This document shows, one piece after another, positions 1-10,798 of a stretch of 64,000 nucleotides of DNA (its first letter is position 1; each line of letters opens with the position of its first letter). A program made the translations under genes and the position numbers. The notes under the pieces were generated by a model, which was given only the letters and a program-made list of their open reading frames with translations, did not search any database and was not told the origin of the DNA. Origin of the DNA: Anticarsia gemmatalis (Eukaryota > Arthropoda > Insecta > Lepidoptera > Erebidae); contig NC_134751.1 in assembly GCF_050436995.1 (NCBI RefSeq), positions 2,790,001-2,854,000 on the forward strand. Direction: 5' to 3'.

Positions 1-136
1 AGTAATTAAGTAAAACTATTATTTTGCATGCCAGATTTGCAAGTCAAATACATTTGTAAGTTCAAGCAAGCAGTTTTTAAGCCAATATTGACTTGCATTT
101 TTCGTACACTATCAGTCAAAAAGACAGCTTCTGCCC

Positions 137-320
137 TAACAAATTGCTCTTGTGTTGCTGGGCCTTGGACACTGGGACAAACAACAGGCACAAAGTACAA
201 CCTGACCCGAAACAACTATTTGTGGATCTCACATATAACTGTTCCGTGTGGGAATCGAACCCACGACCTCCCGACGCAACGATATTGGAATGGCGACCTT
301 AACCATATTAGGACGGTACA
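137..320 (-). repeat. tRNA-derived SINE
   Basis: On the minus strand a near-perfect RNA polymerase III B box, GGGTTCGATTCCC, lies at 250-262, preceded by GGTTAAGGTCGCCAT (about 291-305), which fits a decayed A-box side of a tRNA head. The body that follows reads through ATCCACAAATAG and TTTCGGGTC, and the same body occurs at 54361-54532 and in part at 12178-12220. This is a retroposed short element typical of moths, not a working tRNA: there is no cloverleaf with acceptor pairing. The exact 3' end is uncertain. Confidence 0.8.
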
Positions 321-1628
321 GACCTACCTTACGTGCATTTAATTATTAATATCTATAACTGACGAACAGACACGCGATAACCCTCAAAAAAATAAAAATA
401 GGGTGTCGACAGACCGCCTTATGATTTAGTTGCCGACTACATCGAGTCCTATTCTTTGAAATTTGAAAAAATCTCATTATAGATCCATTAGGATGCTGTT
501 ATTTGGGGCTGCGGGGGACCAACGGTATTTTGTATGGAAATAAGAAGAATTGTACGCTTTGCTTTGTTTTTTTTGACTGTACGTGTCTATGTATGATTAT
601 GATATAAGGCTGATCAAGTAGGATGTAATCATTATAATACTCGGACTTGAATTTAGTTTATAAAGGGGCTTGCTCTACTAAATTCTAATATTTTTCTTAC
701 TTTAGATCATAAGGCACATCAAATAATTTTTGATAATATTTTTTAATCAAAACCCTTTACCCTTTACTTTTAAAAAGAAATGATTTTTTTTTTCATTTTA
801 AGTAGCAATCAAATTACTAAATCAAAATGACTAAATTATTATCAGAACTATAGGCCTAAATTGCAACCCTATAGTAAAGATAGTGGGTCAGTTAAAGTAT
901 TTCAGACTTCACTATAACAACGCTTCCTCTTGTTAGCGTAATGCAATTAGGGGTCAAATAAATAATCTAACAGAGAATCTATAATACAGGTATTGGTGAA
1001 CATCTAACAAATACTTTAAGCTAAACCATTCAATACATGTCTAGCGATTTTACGACATTATCGTGAGAGTAGACCGTGTCGCGGCTTGTCCCGTGACGTG
1101 AGAGATGTTCCCTTGTCGCCTCGTCCCGTGACATATTGCGGCACATTTGTCGCTTACAACGTACAAATGTGGTGAGAGTAAGGCTGCGTTTTAACTAGAG
1201 ATGGGTGAATTATAGAAGTGATACGTGAAGAATAACGGGTTAGCCGTTGCTTTTCTATTGGAAACGTTGTAAAAGGTGGAGAAAACAATATTGTACGTTT
1301 TTCAATGGAGTTTTTTCAAACAAAATAATTATTCGCTACAAGCAACGTTTAATGGACGTCCCTTCAAATGATTAAAAAAAAAATCTCAGAATAAAAGAAT
1401 AAATAGAATAATTTCGTGACCACAAAAATCCTTGACATGACCTTGTATTCATTAAAACATAAGTAGACTTCTAAATAAATCCCCTCAGGCCACTGAGGAT
1501 TTCAAAAGGGTTAGGTAGTCCGAAACACTATTTAGGTGCTACAAAAACTATTTACCTAGTCTAATCCTGAGTATAAATTACTTTTCGCACGTATTCTTAA
1601 GGCGATTATACATGAGACTATCTCCTTG
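321..1628. other. AT-rich DNA, no gene seen
   Basis: No coding region is supported. A GC-richer patch at 1070-1175 holds a direct repeat of GTCCCGTGAC (1088-1097 and 1123-1132) and a hairpin with arms CACATTTGT (1142-1150) and ACAAATGTG (1163-1171). An M1 right-end fragment (GAGAATCGAGCT) is visible near 1633-1646. Confidence 0.6.
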
Positions 1629-1652
1629 TAACAGAGAATCGAGCTGTTGTTA

Positions 1653-1897
1653 TCTATACTAATATTATAAAGCCGAAGAGTTTGTTTGTTTGTTTGAACG
1701 CGCTAATCTCGGGAACTACTGGTCCGACTTGGTCTCCCAGTGTTAGGTAGTCCATTTACCGAGGAAGGCTATAAGCTATATATCATCACGCTACGACCAA
1801 CTGGAGCAGAGTAGCAATGAAAAATGTAATAAAAACGGGGAAAATCTTGACTCATTCTCTCTTATGCGACGCAAGCAAAGTTGTGCGGGTCAGCTAG
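1653..1897 (+). mobile_element. Helitron-like non-autonomous element, copy 1
   Basis: It begins TCTATACTAATATTATAAAG and ends GTGCGGGTCAGCTAG, and is flanked by A on the left and T on the right, the usual Helitron A|T target without duplication. Near the 3' end CGCAAGCAAAGTTGTG forms a short hairpin about 12 nt before CTAG, as in Helitrons. The 5' part carries a GTTTGTTTGTTT run. At 245 bp it has no Rep/helicase coding, so it would depend on an autonomous partner. It shares its full body with the copies at 7655, 8442 and 39412. Confidence 0.85.
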
Positions 1898-2612
1898 TAA
1901 AATATATGAGTTTGACGGCTTTGACTTACGAGAAATAATTTAATAAATTATGTATTTGAAAGACCATTAAGTAATTCAGAATTTAAAGGTTGTTTAAAAT
2001 TCCTAGTATCATTATTATATAATGACCAGTATATTATCACAAGGAACAGTTTTTGTGTCGTGTAATAATATGGCCTATAACCTGGCTCTATCTTAATAGA
2101 CTATTGTTAGTTTTACACAACTTTCAAGTAAATTTTCATTGTAATATAATGTAGTGCAATTTGTTCAGGCTAGATATCGTATAAAGGAAGTAGAGGGAAA
2201 GTTCAAGGGCGCGGTAAAATGTAACAATGAGTGACTCGAGGGACTTTGTTTAGGTATATGGGTAGGTTTATGTCATCGGGCAACAATCAACTTATACATT
2301 ATGTTAACATGTAATATTTTTTTTGTATTTACCTTAACGTTGTGAAAGAAAATCTCGTGATTAAAATTTTGCAGTTCTTGTATGCTATTTATGTGCTTGC
2401 ATGTTATATCTCCAACTCTCTCTTAGCCGGCGTAGTAAATAAAAGTTGTAATAACAGATGACGCCTTCTTTATTCCCAGAAGAGATACCTGCCTAATAGT
2501 GGGATTGTAATAGTGGAAATTAATTTATTTTAATGAAAAATTCTTGAAGACTCTATTGTCTAATTTGCAGCCAAAGAATTGTTGGTTTATTAAGTAAAAG
2601 TTTCAGTACAGT
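1898..2612. other. AT-rich DNA, no gene seen
   Basis: No open frame, RNA gene or recognisable repeat stands out here. Confidence 0.5.
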
Positions 2613-2745
2613 AGCCCGATTCCCTAGAGTAGGTATTATTGAGCGATGAAAGTTTGACATTTGAAATGTGCTGCAAAAATAGGAGGCGCTGATCCTATAG
2701 CCTGCCGGTTGTTTATAGACGATAGTGCAGGTAGAGAATTCGGCT
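2613..2745 (-). mobile_element. M1 short TIR element, diverged copy
   Basis: It begins AGCCCGATTCC and ends GTAGAGAATTCGGCT, with TA at both ends. Inside are GTTTGACATTTGAAATG and GGCGCTGATC in the reverse orientation of the family. It is shorter than full copies (about 165-185 bp) because of internal deletions. Confidence 0.7.
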
Positions 2746-4039
2746 ACAGTATTGTATTAGTACATACTTAGTACATTAGTACGTACATGCATATTTTGTG
2801 CTACATAAATAATAACACACAAAAAGTTACATGAAACAGTATTTAAGCCTTTACATGTATACTTGACCTGTATTTCATAAGCCACAATATTCAGCTTCTA
2901 TGTAATAGGTCAATCTTATTAGATCATCCGCAAATAAACCTTGGCTCTGCTGACCTAATTCCATGTGAATCGAGCTCAGAATCACGTTATTCAATTAAAA
3001 AGCAGTAGAGTTAGTCATTAGCATCGCTCCCCGTGTTTAGCCTTATTGCGTGAGATTTACATTAGATTGAATACGCTCACACCGTTACGGTACACCACGT
3101 AATTTATATACATAACGCATCAGTTATAACGTAGATTATTTTATATTATAAACGTATATTTATAGAGAGTATTAGTATGAATTATTTTTGAGTGCTTTTT
3201 ATTTGAATGATCAATAGGAACTGATTGGAATTTGAACCTCAAATCCATATCGTTCCACTGATTAAAACTTATTAAAATCGCAGCTTAATTTGAGAGATAC
3301 GTAAATAAGTTTCTAATAATAATGAGAAAAAGTTCTAACAAAGACAGTTTAGATGAGGAGTATGAGGACACAATATTCTTGTAAAACTAAAAAATAAATG
3401 TAAGTTACTCCAGGCTGGTTAAAAGGCTGTATTCATTTTGTCATTAAGAATGAAGAAATGCAGTCAACACATAATTTTATTTGCTATCGAAAAATATTAC
3501 CTATTCTCTCCACTCTCTTCAGAGAAACTACCGTCAACTTCCTTTAACTTCAAACCGCTATACTACCTCTCCCAAACCTCGTTAAAACATGAATATGTAT
3601 AAGTTTATCCTCGTACATCCAAGACCACACTCACGGTGAAGCAGACGACTCTCTAAATTGGCGGTTACATGTCCAACAATCGGGAAGTATTGTAGTGATC
3701 GATAACATCACAAAATACAGTTTTAAAACGATAATGCTTTGAAAACTTAAGTGAGATGTATCAGTGATTTGTTGTCGATGTTTGAGGAAAATTATTTAAC
3801 AAAATTGTGGTGATGGTCAATGACTTTTTGGGTGAATTTGAAGAGAGAGATTTATTACTGTTGACCGATGATAAAGGGTTAGTTTTCAGTAAGTATAATT
3901 TAGTAGTTCCTGTGGTTGTGTTATAGGTGAATTAACCAGAGAATTTTACGAACAGTCAGATATACTTTTTTTGAGGGGCCAATGCAAAATGCGAAAAGCA
4001 AGGGTAATAAATATCATGATTTTGGCCAGCGTGTGGTGG
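2746..4039. other. AT-rich DNA, no gene seen
   Basis: No feature could be supported. A pyrimidine-rich patch lies at about 3500-3600. Confidence 0.5.
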
Positions 4040-4183
4040 CAGTCGATTAATGATAATCGACTGTCAACAACCGTACACGAAAATCTGTTAAGCGCCTCTT
4101 CCAGGATCCGATCAGATTTTCATAAAAAAATTCTCGATAGCTAGCCGGTTGTCGGTAGTCGATAGTAGTATAGAACTGAGCTA
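4040..4183. mobile_element. M1 element, foldback arrangement
   Basis: The right part (about 4110-4183) is a reverse-oriented M1 end: GATCAGATTTTCAT, then CTAGCCGGTTGTCGGTAGTC and a decayed GAGCT end. The left part reads in the opposite direction, with TCGACTGTCAACAACCG and GAAAATCTG followed by AGCGCCTCT. The leftmost bases form a perfect hairpin, CAGTCGATTA (4040-4049) and TAATCGACTG (4054-4063). This looks like two left halves joined head to head. Confidence 0.6.
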
Positions 4184-5980
4184 TAGGAATACAACGTTTT
4201 AGTCGACTTTACTACCGTTTAGATTTAACCTTATATAATATAAAATATAATGTCTGTAACGTCAAACCACAGCGTGCACTTGTCAAGCAGCTTTGTACAG
4301 CGAAGCCAAGTCAGTGCATTAATCCTCTCATAATGAAACTTGCGCTAGAACTTTGAGAACGTTATTATGAACATTTTGATTAAAATCCTTTTGTGGTTTG
4401 GTTTTTAGTAGTATATATTATGATGAAGTCAAATGAACTTTAGCTGAACTGTCACTTTATTTACTAGATGATACTTGAAATTCAAAGTTGTTTGCGGGCA
4501 ATTGTTGCTCCTGTGTTTGTAAATTTAATTTCTGTGGTTAATTTTCATCTTCTGCATCACATTAATTAGGGTAAAAACGTTGAGCCTGGTTAATTTTCCA
4601 TCATAGACTGTTCCGATATCTTGACAGCATTTTATTATCTTACACTTAAATTTAATAATATACTTCTCTCTTCTGTTTCGTCTTATTCTTTTCTTTCTTC
4701 ACGTGAACGATGATAACTTAATGTTTCATTTAACAGTATGTTTAATAACACATTATGTTACATTTAGTCAACCTATTACATTATTATTATGAGATTGCGT
4801 GTAAAAATATTCACCATACACTTAATTACACTTTATATTTACATTCACTACATTACACACATTTTTGTACTCCCTCCACACTAAGCACAATATCGCTTCA
4901 TATGCTGAGCTATAATTTATATCTGTCAGAACAACACAGCCTTAACTTTGCGGGTTTGAAGCGAATCCATGTTAAAGGTGCCCTCGGGAGGACGTACGAA
5001 GGGCTAATTGTTGCCTTTGTTATTTTTGCATGTTAATGGATTTCCCTGATCATATATACGGAGCTTTTTTATGTCTTTTGTTATTTATGGCCTTCTAACA
5101 AATTATGGACGGAGGTAAAATCAAAGTGGTGTATGGGCCTTTGTTTTATAATATTAAATTATTAACGGCCGAGTTGAGTTGCGAAATTAATTAATATTTT
5201 CGGGATTTTTGTTTTGTTGAATTAGGATGTGAGAAAGTTGTGAGTTTGACTGTACACTTTACTTTAAAATTATAACATAATTTGGTGCTATTAAAGTCGG
5301 AAACTAATCGTGATATTTGTAGGAACGCTTACATAGCTATACTAGGACTCAAAATAATTTAAACTTAACCTTAAGTGGTTAATAAATAATTTGAGGCATC
5401 GATTTAGGAACAATAGGGACTAGTTGTTCTTATTTTTTGATGATTCGCACCCTATGTTGTCACTACTTTTTAAGTCTTGTTTATTATAAACAGCTACCGG
5501 TTACACCTTTTAAAAATCATAACAATAATTTTGTCATCATAACGTGACTGACCCGGGATAGAAATGAGCTGTTAAACTGATAAACACGTCTTTATATCCC
5601 GGGCACGTTGTTTTCTCAAAAAAAGTTAAGACCGTCATAGTTTTAGATGCGTGTAGAATAATATCAACCCTTTCTTTTGAGGTCGGATAAGGGATCGCTT
5701 TATTTTGTCTGAACATAGGAACGATTTGGATTCAATTATTATTTTGTTTGGTTTTCATATTGGATGTTTATGGCGATTGTTGTACATAGTAAAATGCTGG
5801 CAGGTGAGAACTTCTTCATAATCTGAATAATTTGAAGATCGAAGTTAAGTTTAAACAGTTTAGGTCTCATACAAAGACTTATCTATCGGTTTACGGGTGT
5901 TATAGTATTATGATGAGGCCCCTCATTATACTATAATACTTACCCGCTGCAAGTTACTAAGCTAAGCAAATTTTTTTATG
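4184..5980. other. AT-rich DNA with a short hairpin, no gene seen
   Basis: A weak 93-codon frame at 4755-5036 has no recognisable motif and looks fortuitous. A palindromic pair, CCCGGGATA (5552-5560) and TATCCCGGG (5595-5603), encloses a 34-nt loop. An imperfect inverted repeat centres on AGGCCCCT near 5915-5924. Confidence 0.5.
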
Positions 5981-6002
5981 AACCTAACCTAACCTAACCT
6001 AA
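5981..6002 (-). repeat. Interstitial insect telomere-type repeat (TTAGG)4
   Basis: Four perfect AACCT units run in a row on the plus strand, which is TTAGG on the minus strand, the insect telomere repeat. Being 22 bp inside unique and repeat DNA, it is not a telomere. It could be a repair scar or chance, and it directly abuts a decayed M1 piece. Confidence 0.85.
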
Positions 6003-6072
6003 GCAACGCCCTTAGCGGGTGCCGCAGGAACTCATTTTAAAGTAAATTTTAAATGTTAAAGTCCCTGTAAGA
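6003..6072 (+). mobile_element. M1 internal fragment
   Basis: GCCCTTAGCGGGTGCCG, then CAGGAACT and AATTTTAAATGTTAAAG follow the M1 order (TAGCGGGCGCCG, AGGAACT, ATTTTAAATGTCAAA). Neither end is kept. Confidence 0.5.
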
Positions 6073-6280
6073 AACAGGGATACTCTGTGTAAAATTAACC
6101 CAAGAGCGAAGTTATGGGTACCTCCAGTGTTCAAAAATATATAATAATATGACACACAATGACGGTAACTTTACTCTTTATTTTGCTTATAGAGTAGTAC
6201 AAATTCAAAGTGGATCATGCTCTGGGCGTATTTTATACACGTTAAACACCATCCGCGAACAATCTCGGTTTATGTTACGA

Positions 6281-6314
6281 GCACTTATCTTAAGATTTAT
6301 CTTCGGCTTGATAC
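6281..6314 (+). repeat. Short dispersed repeat, copy A
   Basis: The block CACTTATC, AGATTTATCT and TTGATAC occurs in the same order and spacing at 7308-7341. It is probably the conserved core of an older, otherwise diverged repeat family that covers much of 6150-6450. The open frames overlapping it on both strands (76-87 codons) are therefore unlikely to be genes. Confidence 0.5.
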
Positions 6315-6449
6315 GTACTTGTGGTGCAGTTCTCTTTGCATCTGCATTAAGGTGCCGCATTCCCCACTCGGGTTTGCGGATCGAAATTTCTGGAAATTGA
6401 GAAAGAAGAATTGTTACACTAGGTTTTTTTCCGCAAAATTTCTTTAGTA

Positions 6450-7300
6450 TGGGAATTGAAGCTTGCATGCATTGTATCTCGAACAGTTTGACCTTTCAGC
6501 GCATGTAACGTAAAAGCTTAAAGTTCAAGACAGAAAAAATCTGACATTTCCCTATTTTAGGTACAACCACGTGAAAGGTCGGCCTATTGATGTCTCGAAA
6601 TACACTCGCAATTCAATGAAATAGGATTTCGTCTATCCTTAATCATCCCAGATCAAAACTAGGGCTCTTGTGCGCTTACAGGACTACTCATAGATGCAGT
6701 TTGCATACGTATCAAATATGTAGTAAAGTAATTCAAAGTATGATTTATCGGATGCGCACTGGACCACCTCTCACCATATCTTCAAAGGCGTCTACCGTCA
6801 ATACCATATTTATGGTATAAAAATACATGTACACCATAAGCGGATCTCGCCCGCGGCGATTCGGATAAACGCTACGCTTGCATTAGGACCGCGGTTCACT
6901 GCTAGGGTTGTGAACGCTAGAAATTTTAAGTGCAATTATTGTAAGCTAAATTCTGTGTCAGCAGCTAACATTATTGAGGAACAAATTTGGTGATATTTTG
7001 CCTAATTGGAAATTCATTTGCCAAATTTAAATACACTTTATGCAAAAAGGGTTAAATTATTCTCAGGTTATTTATTGGACGTACAAAAATAAGTAAACTA
7101 GTGTTATCTAAATCACTCTCTTAGGCAACACATTTTTTACGTCAAATATTATTTTATTCTATATCTCATTCGTCTGAAATATTGCTGAAAAATGAAATAC
7201 ATCTAATATTTATATATGTTTTTTTCTATACACATTTGGTTATGAACTCATGTTATAGTAACATTTATTGTTTGAATTTCTCTTGTAATAGACAACCCTA
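6450..7300. other. No gene seen; one GC-richer patch
   Basis: Around 6845-6915 CpG-containing words (CCCGCGGCG, ACCGCGGTT) interrupt AT-rich DNA. No exon, RNA gene or complete repeat is recognised. Confidence 0.4.
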
Positions 7301-7307
7301 TAGTCAA

Positions 7308-7341
7308 CCACTTATCGTCAGATTTATCTCAGGTTTGATAC
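7308..7341 (+). repeat. Short dispersed repeat, copy B
   Basis: Partner of 6281-6314. It continues into TGCGGATTTATCTGGCGCAG and CGGATTTATACGCC, themselves a small internal near-duplication of CGGATTTAT. Confidence 0.5.
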
Positions 7342-7654
7342 CCTCGCGTAGCTGCGGATTTATCTGGCGCAGTAAATGTTCGGATTTATACGCCAATAAT
7401 GTGTATCAAATGCGAACGGTTATGCTACGGAATAGTGATCGTTTGTTATTGTATCATACTGATGCATACAGGTGAGAATCTATAGGTGACATTTCAAAAA
7501 TTTGCTCTATGCAAAAAAACGTATTTTAGCAGGATTTTATGAAACTCGTTTAGATATTTGATAAGTATGTGTCCTTGATTGCTAGTCGTGGTAGTAGTCA
7601 GTCGTTTTTTACTAAAACATACAAAGGGCATTAGTGATGTGATAAAAAAGAAAA

Positions 7655-7907
7655 TCAATACTAATATTATAAAGCTGAAGAGTTTGTTTGTTTGTTTGTT
7701 TGAACGCGCTAATCTCAGGAACTACTGGTTCGATTTGAAAAATTCTTTCAGTGTTAGATAGACCATTTATTGAGGAAGGCTTTAGGCTATATAACATCAC
7801 GCTACGGCCATTAGGAGCGGAGTAGCAACGAAAAATGTTACAAAAACGGGAAAATTTATTTTCATTCTTTCTTATGTGACGCAAGCGAAGTTGCGCGGGT
7901 CAGCTAG
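7655..7907 (+). mobile_element. Helitron-like non-autonomous element, copy 2
   Basis: It starts TCAATACTAATATTATAAAG and ends GTTGCGCGGGTCAGCTAG, with flanking A (7654) and T (7908). The terminal hairpin CGCAA-GCGAAG-TTGCG is intact. It is a 253-bp full-length copy without coding capacity. The base after CTAG begins a broken M1 element (7908-8003). Confidence 0.88.
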
Positions 7908-8003
7908 TAGTTCTTACAGCGCCCGCTAGAGGTGCTGATCAGGTTTTCATACAAAATTTGTAGGTAACTAGCCAGTTGTCTGGTCGATAGTAGTAAGAAA
8001 TCG
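7908..8003 (-). mobile_element. M1 partial copy abutting a Helitron
   Basis: It reads TAGTTCTTACAGCGCCCGC, AGGTGCTGATCAGG, TTTTCATACAAAATTT and CTAGCCAGTTGTC, the reverse-oriented M1 body. It starts exactly at the Helitron 3' boundary; the missing half is not clearly found on the other side of the Helitron. Confidence 0.7.
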
Positions 8004-8441
8004 CCACTCTGGTCAAATTTCAAAGTGTCAAAAATATAGGTTTTAAGGTCTAAAAAGTTTATAAGAGTTTTAACAAATAGTATCGTTTTGATGATCGACG
8101 ATTATTATGTCGATTTTCATTACAGAAGGTTTTAAAACAAATTTTTCCCTGACCCTAACCACAAATGATTAGCTTTTAAATTAGTCAAAATAATGCTAAA
8201 AATAAACTTTAATTAGTACCACAACGAAATTCATATACCTAGAAACAAAACACAACCGTCGTATACCTACGTACAGACTTAGGTCATGTGGCTTTAAACC
8301 GAGAATAGAACCACCCCCCACCCCCCACCCGCGTGGGTGTTCGACAACAGCTCCCTGAATACAAGATGACAATAACCCCAAACTATAGTAGTTGTGTAGG
8401 TTTGATTATTGCAATTCGCTAAACTTGTTTCATATAAGATA
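8004..8441. other. No gene seen; C-rich run
   Basis: Contains a C-rich run at 8311-8330 (CCACCCCCCACCCCCCACCC) whose minus strand has G runs able in principle to form a quadruplex. Confidence 0.5.
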
Positions 8442-8686
8442 CTAGCCGACCCGCGCAACTTCGCTTGCGTCACATAAGAGAATCATAATTTTCCCCGTTT
8501 TTGTAACATTTTTCTTTTGCTCCTATGGGCCATAGCGTGATGATATATAGCCTATAACCTTCCTCGATAAATGAGCTATTAAACACTGAAAGAATTTTTC
8601 AAATCGGACCAGTATTTCCCGAGATTAGCGCGTTCAAACAAACAAACAAACAAACAAACTCTTCAGCTTTATAATATTAGTATAGA
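8442..8686 (-). mobile_element. Helitron-like non-autonomous element, copy 3
   Basis: Reverse orientation: CTAGCCGACCCGCGCAACTT at the left is the 3' end with its hairpin, and TTATAATATTAGTATAGA at the right is the 5' end. Flanks are A (8441) and T (8687). It carries an expanded CAAA run (8638-8658). The 5' terminal word is partly repeated just outside (TAGTATAGAT twice, 8679-8698). Confidence 0.86.
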
Positions 8687-10615
8687 TTAGTATAGATGAG
8701 CTCTGTGTTAGAACTTTCAACTTTGGATAACACGGATATTTGTTCAGCTTACATTTTGGGCACCTGGTACTCTAATATTGTATTTTCGACAGTATTCGGT
8801 CAGGAAAATGTCTAAATACGTAGACTTATTTGTGAATCAGTTTACGCTTATGGTATAAACTAATTTCCATTCCTCTCCAAGGGAGAAAACAATGTATAGC
8901 ATAGTAGTCATTATTAAAACCAAAATAAATAGCAATGATCCACTAAATCACTTTACTTCAGCAATAAATTCTCAGAACAAATAATGTCCTTAACAAAAGG
9001 AGTTCTAGGAATTTCCCGTATTCACATAGAATAATATTCATTTATTAGAAGGCGAGTCCTTCAACGAGTGCGTTCGAAGGCCGCAACTAGATGTTATCGA
9101 AATGTGTCGCCGGCGCCGGCCGCGGATGCCTTGTAACACTACTACCATGGTATAAGCAGAGCGATATGTCTAAAAAATATATTCTCATATACGCCACTGC
9201 TATCGTGTTTGTATTTCACATAGAATATGACTTGAATAGTCGTGGTTTATAGAATAGATGTTAAAACGTATTACCTCGTGTTGTATGTTTGTACCGTAAT
9301 TTGCGATGATGGGGTAACCTTTTATGTACAATTTAAAAAAACAGCACCAAAACCAAACTATATTTTTGGTAAGCTATATTTATACACATTCCTTTAGTCT
9401 TGTCACCTTTATATCCGTTTAGATATGGACCGTCTAAGATATAAAAAAAACATATTTCAGCTATTTTAGTTAAGTTAATGTTCCAGCTAATTTAGTCAAC
9501 GTACTCCTTAGGGAAATACAAACAGGACACTATATTACAAACACAATTAAAACACATAATTATAAATGCACACAATACCATTTATTCGCTTCATTTACTC
9601 AATAATTCATATCCCCGCTGCCCGCTGCCGCGTCCGCTAACCCACAGTTGTTATGCCGCAGCCCAAACCCTTTTAGCATGCGACAGAGCCCAGTGGTTCC
9701 ACAATGGCTCCCCTGGGAGGCAAGGATGCACCCACTTGATTAGTCCACCACTACACCAACAGAATAATGATAATCCTGTCCTAGACCAGTATGAATATTA
9801 CAATTAATTAATGCAATGCACAGTGTGACGTCGTGGCAAATTGTGGACAAAAGGTAATTAATATTTATGTTGAAAAGTTTTGTTGGATGGGAATTGTTCT
9901 ATGTTTGGAATGCCTGTGTTTCCGTTACGTCAATACTTGTAATCGAGAAACTTAGTCGAAAAATATTAGCCATTAAAAAAACTTTTGCAACCAAAGCAGC
10001 TACATATAAGTTAAGCTTAAAGTTTGGTTTTAAAATACCAAAATGGGCTCTATTTTAAATACTATTTGAAACAGTATCGGTCAGCTGACAGACTTCATAT
10101 TACATAAACAATCACATAATCAAAATAAAAAATTTGCGGTACGTCAAAATTTATACTAAAACTGTTTCACTGATAGGCATAAGTCTTTAAAATGAAAAAC
10201 AGCCAGCATTTTTATTTACCAAGCTGGCCGAATTGGTCCCTAAAAACATAAGTAAAACAAGTTATTTTTTGTTTTCATATAGTGCAAAGTTCAAATAACG
10301 ATTGCATAATAACAGTTAACGGGAACAGTTAGAGTCCGGTTACATTTGCAATAACACCTACGCGGATGGCTGGTGTCAAAGCAACCATTGTCGTGTACCG
10401 AGAAGCGTTGATTCTCAATTGTATCGTAAATTACCTTCAGTTACGATGTTTTACTTGAAATCATTGGTGCTATGGTAATTTGTGTAGTATAAGGTAATAG
10501 AGTGTTATTTGATGATATTGAGAGGAATGGTGACTGAAGTGTTGTTTGAGAGGAATGAATACTAACTATATTTGAGTGGGTAAATCTATGAGGCCTTATA
10601 GAGTTAATAATCAGT
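8687..10615. other. AT-rich DNA, no gene seen
   Basis: A CpG-rich palindrome GCCGGCGCCGGC is at 9109-9120. A 24-bp word starting AAGGGAGAAAACAATGTA at 8879-8902 recurs at 57491-57514. A mixed-composition patch at 9610-9720 is not recognised. No gene is supported. Confidence 0.5.
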
Positions 10616-10798
10616 ACCTCGATTCTCTACCACTATCGACTACCGACAACCGGCTAGCTATCGACATTTGACATTTAGAATGTACTGCCAAAATGTTACC
10701 TACGACACCCGTCAGGGACGCTGATCAGATTTTCATACAAAATTTCTCGATGACAGTTCGGTTGTCGGTAGTCGATAGTAGTAGAGAATCGAGCTACT
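10616..10798. mobile_element. M1 element, long foldback copy
   Basis: Both ends are M1 left ends: CTCGATTCTCTACCACTATC then GACTACCGACAACCGGCTAG at 10618-10659, and their reverse complement (GGTTGTCGGTAGTC, TAGTAGAGAATCGAGC) at about 10745-10795. The junction falls at CTATCGA/CATTTGACATTTAG near 10660-10665. The normal right end is missing. TA lies at both ends. The arms of about 45 bp would make a strong hairpin in RNA or single-stranded DNA. Confidence 0.82.

Noticed and set aside
250..320. tRNA gene from the GGTTCGATTCC box
   Set aside because: Only the B box is tRNA-like; acceptor and anticodon arms do not form, and the SINE body follows.
28..342. 104-codon frame at the window start
   Set aside because: It runs antisense through the tRNA-derived SINE, so the frame is incidental.
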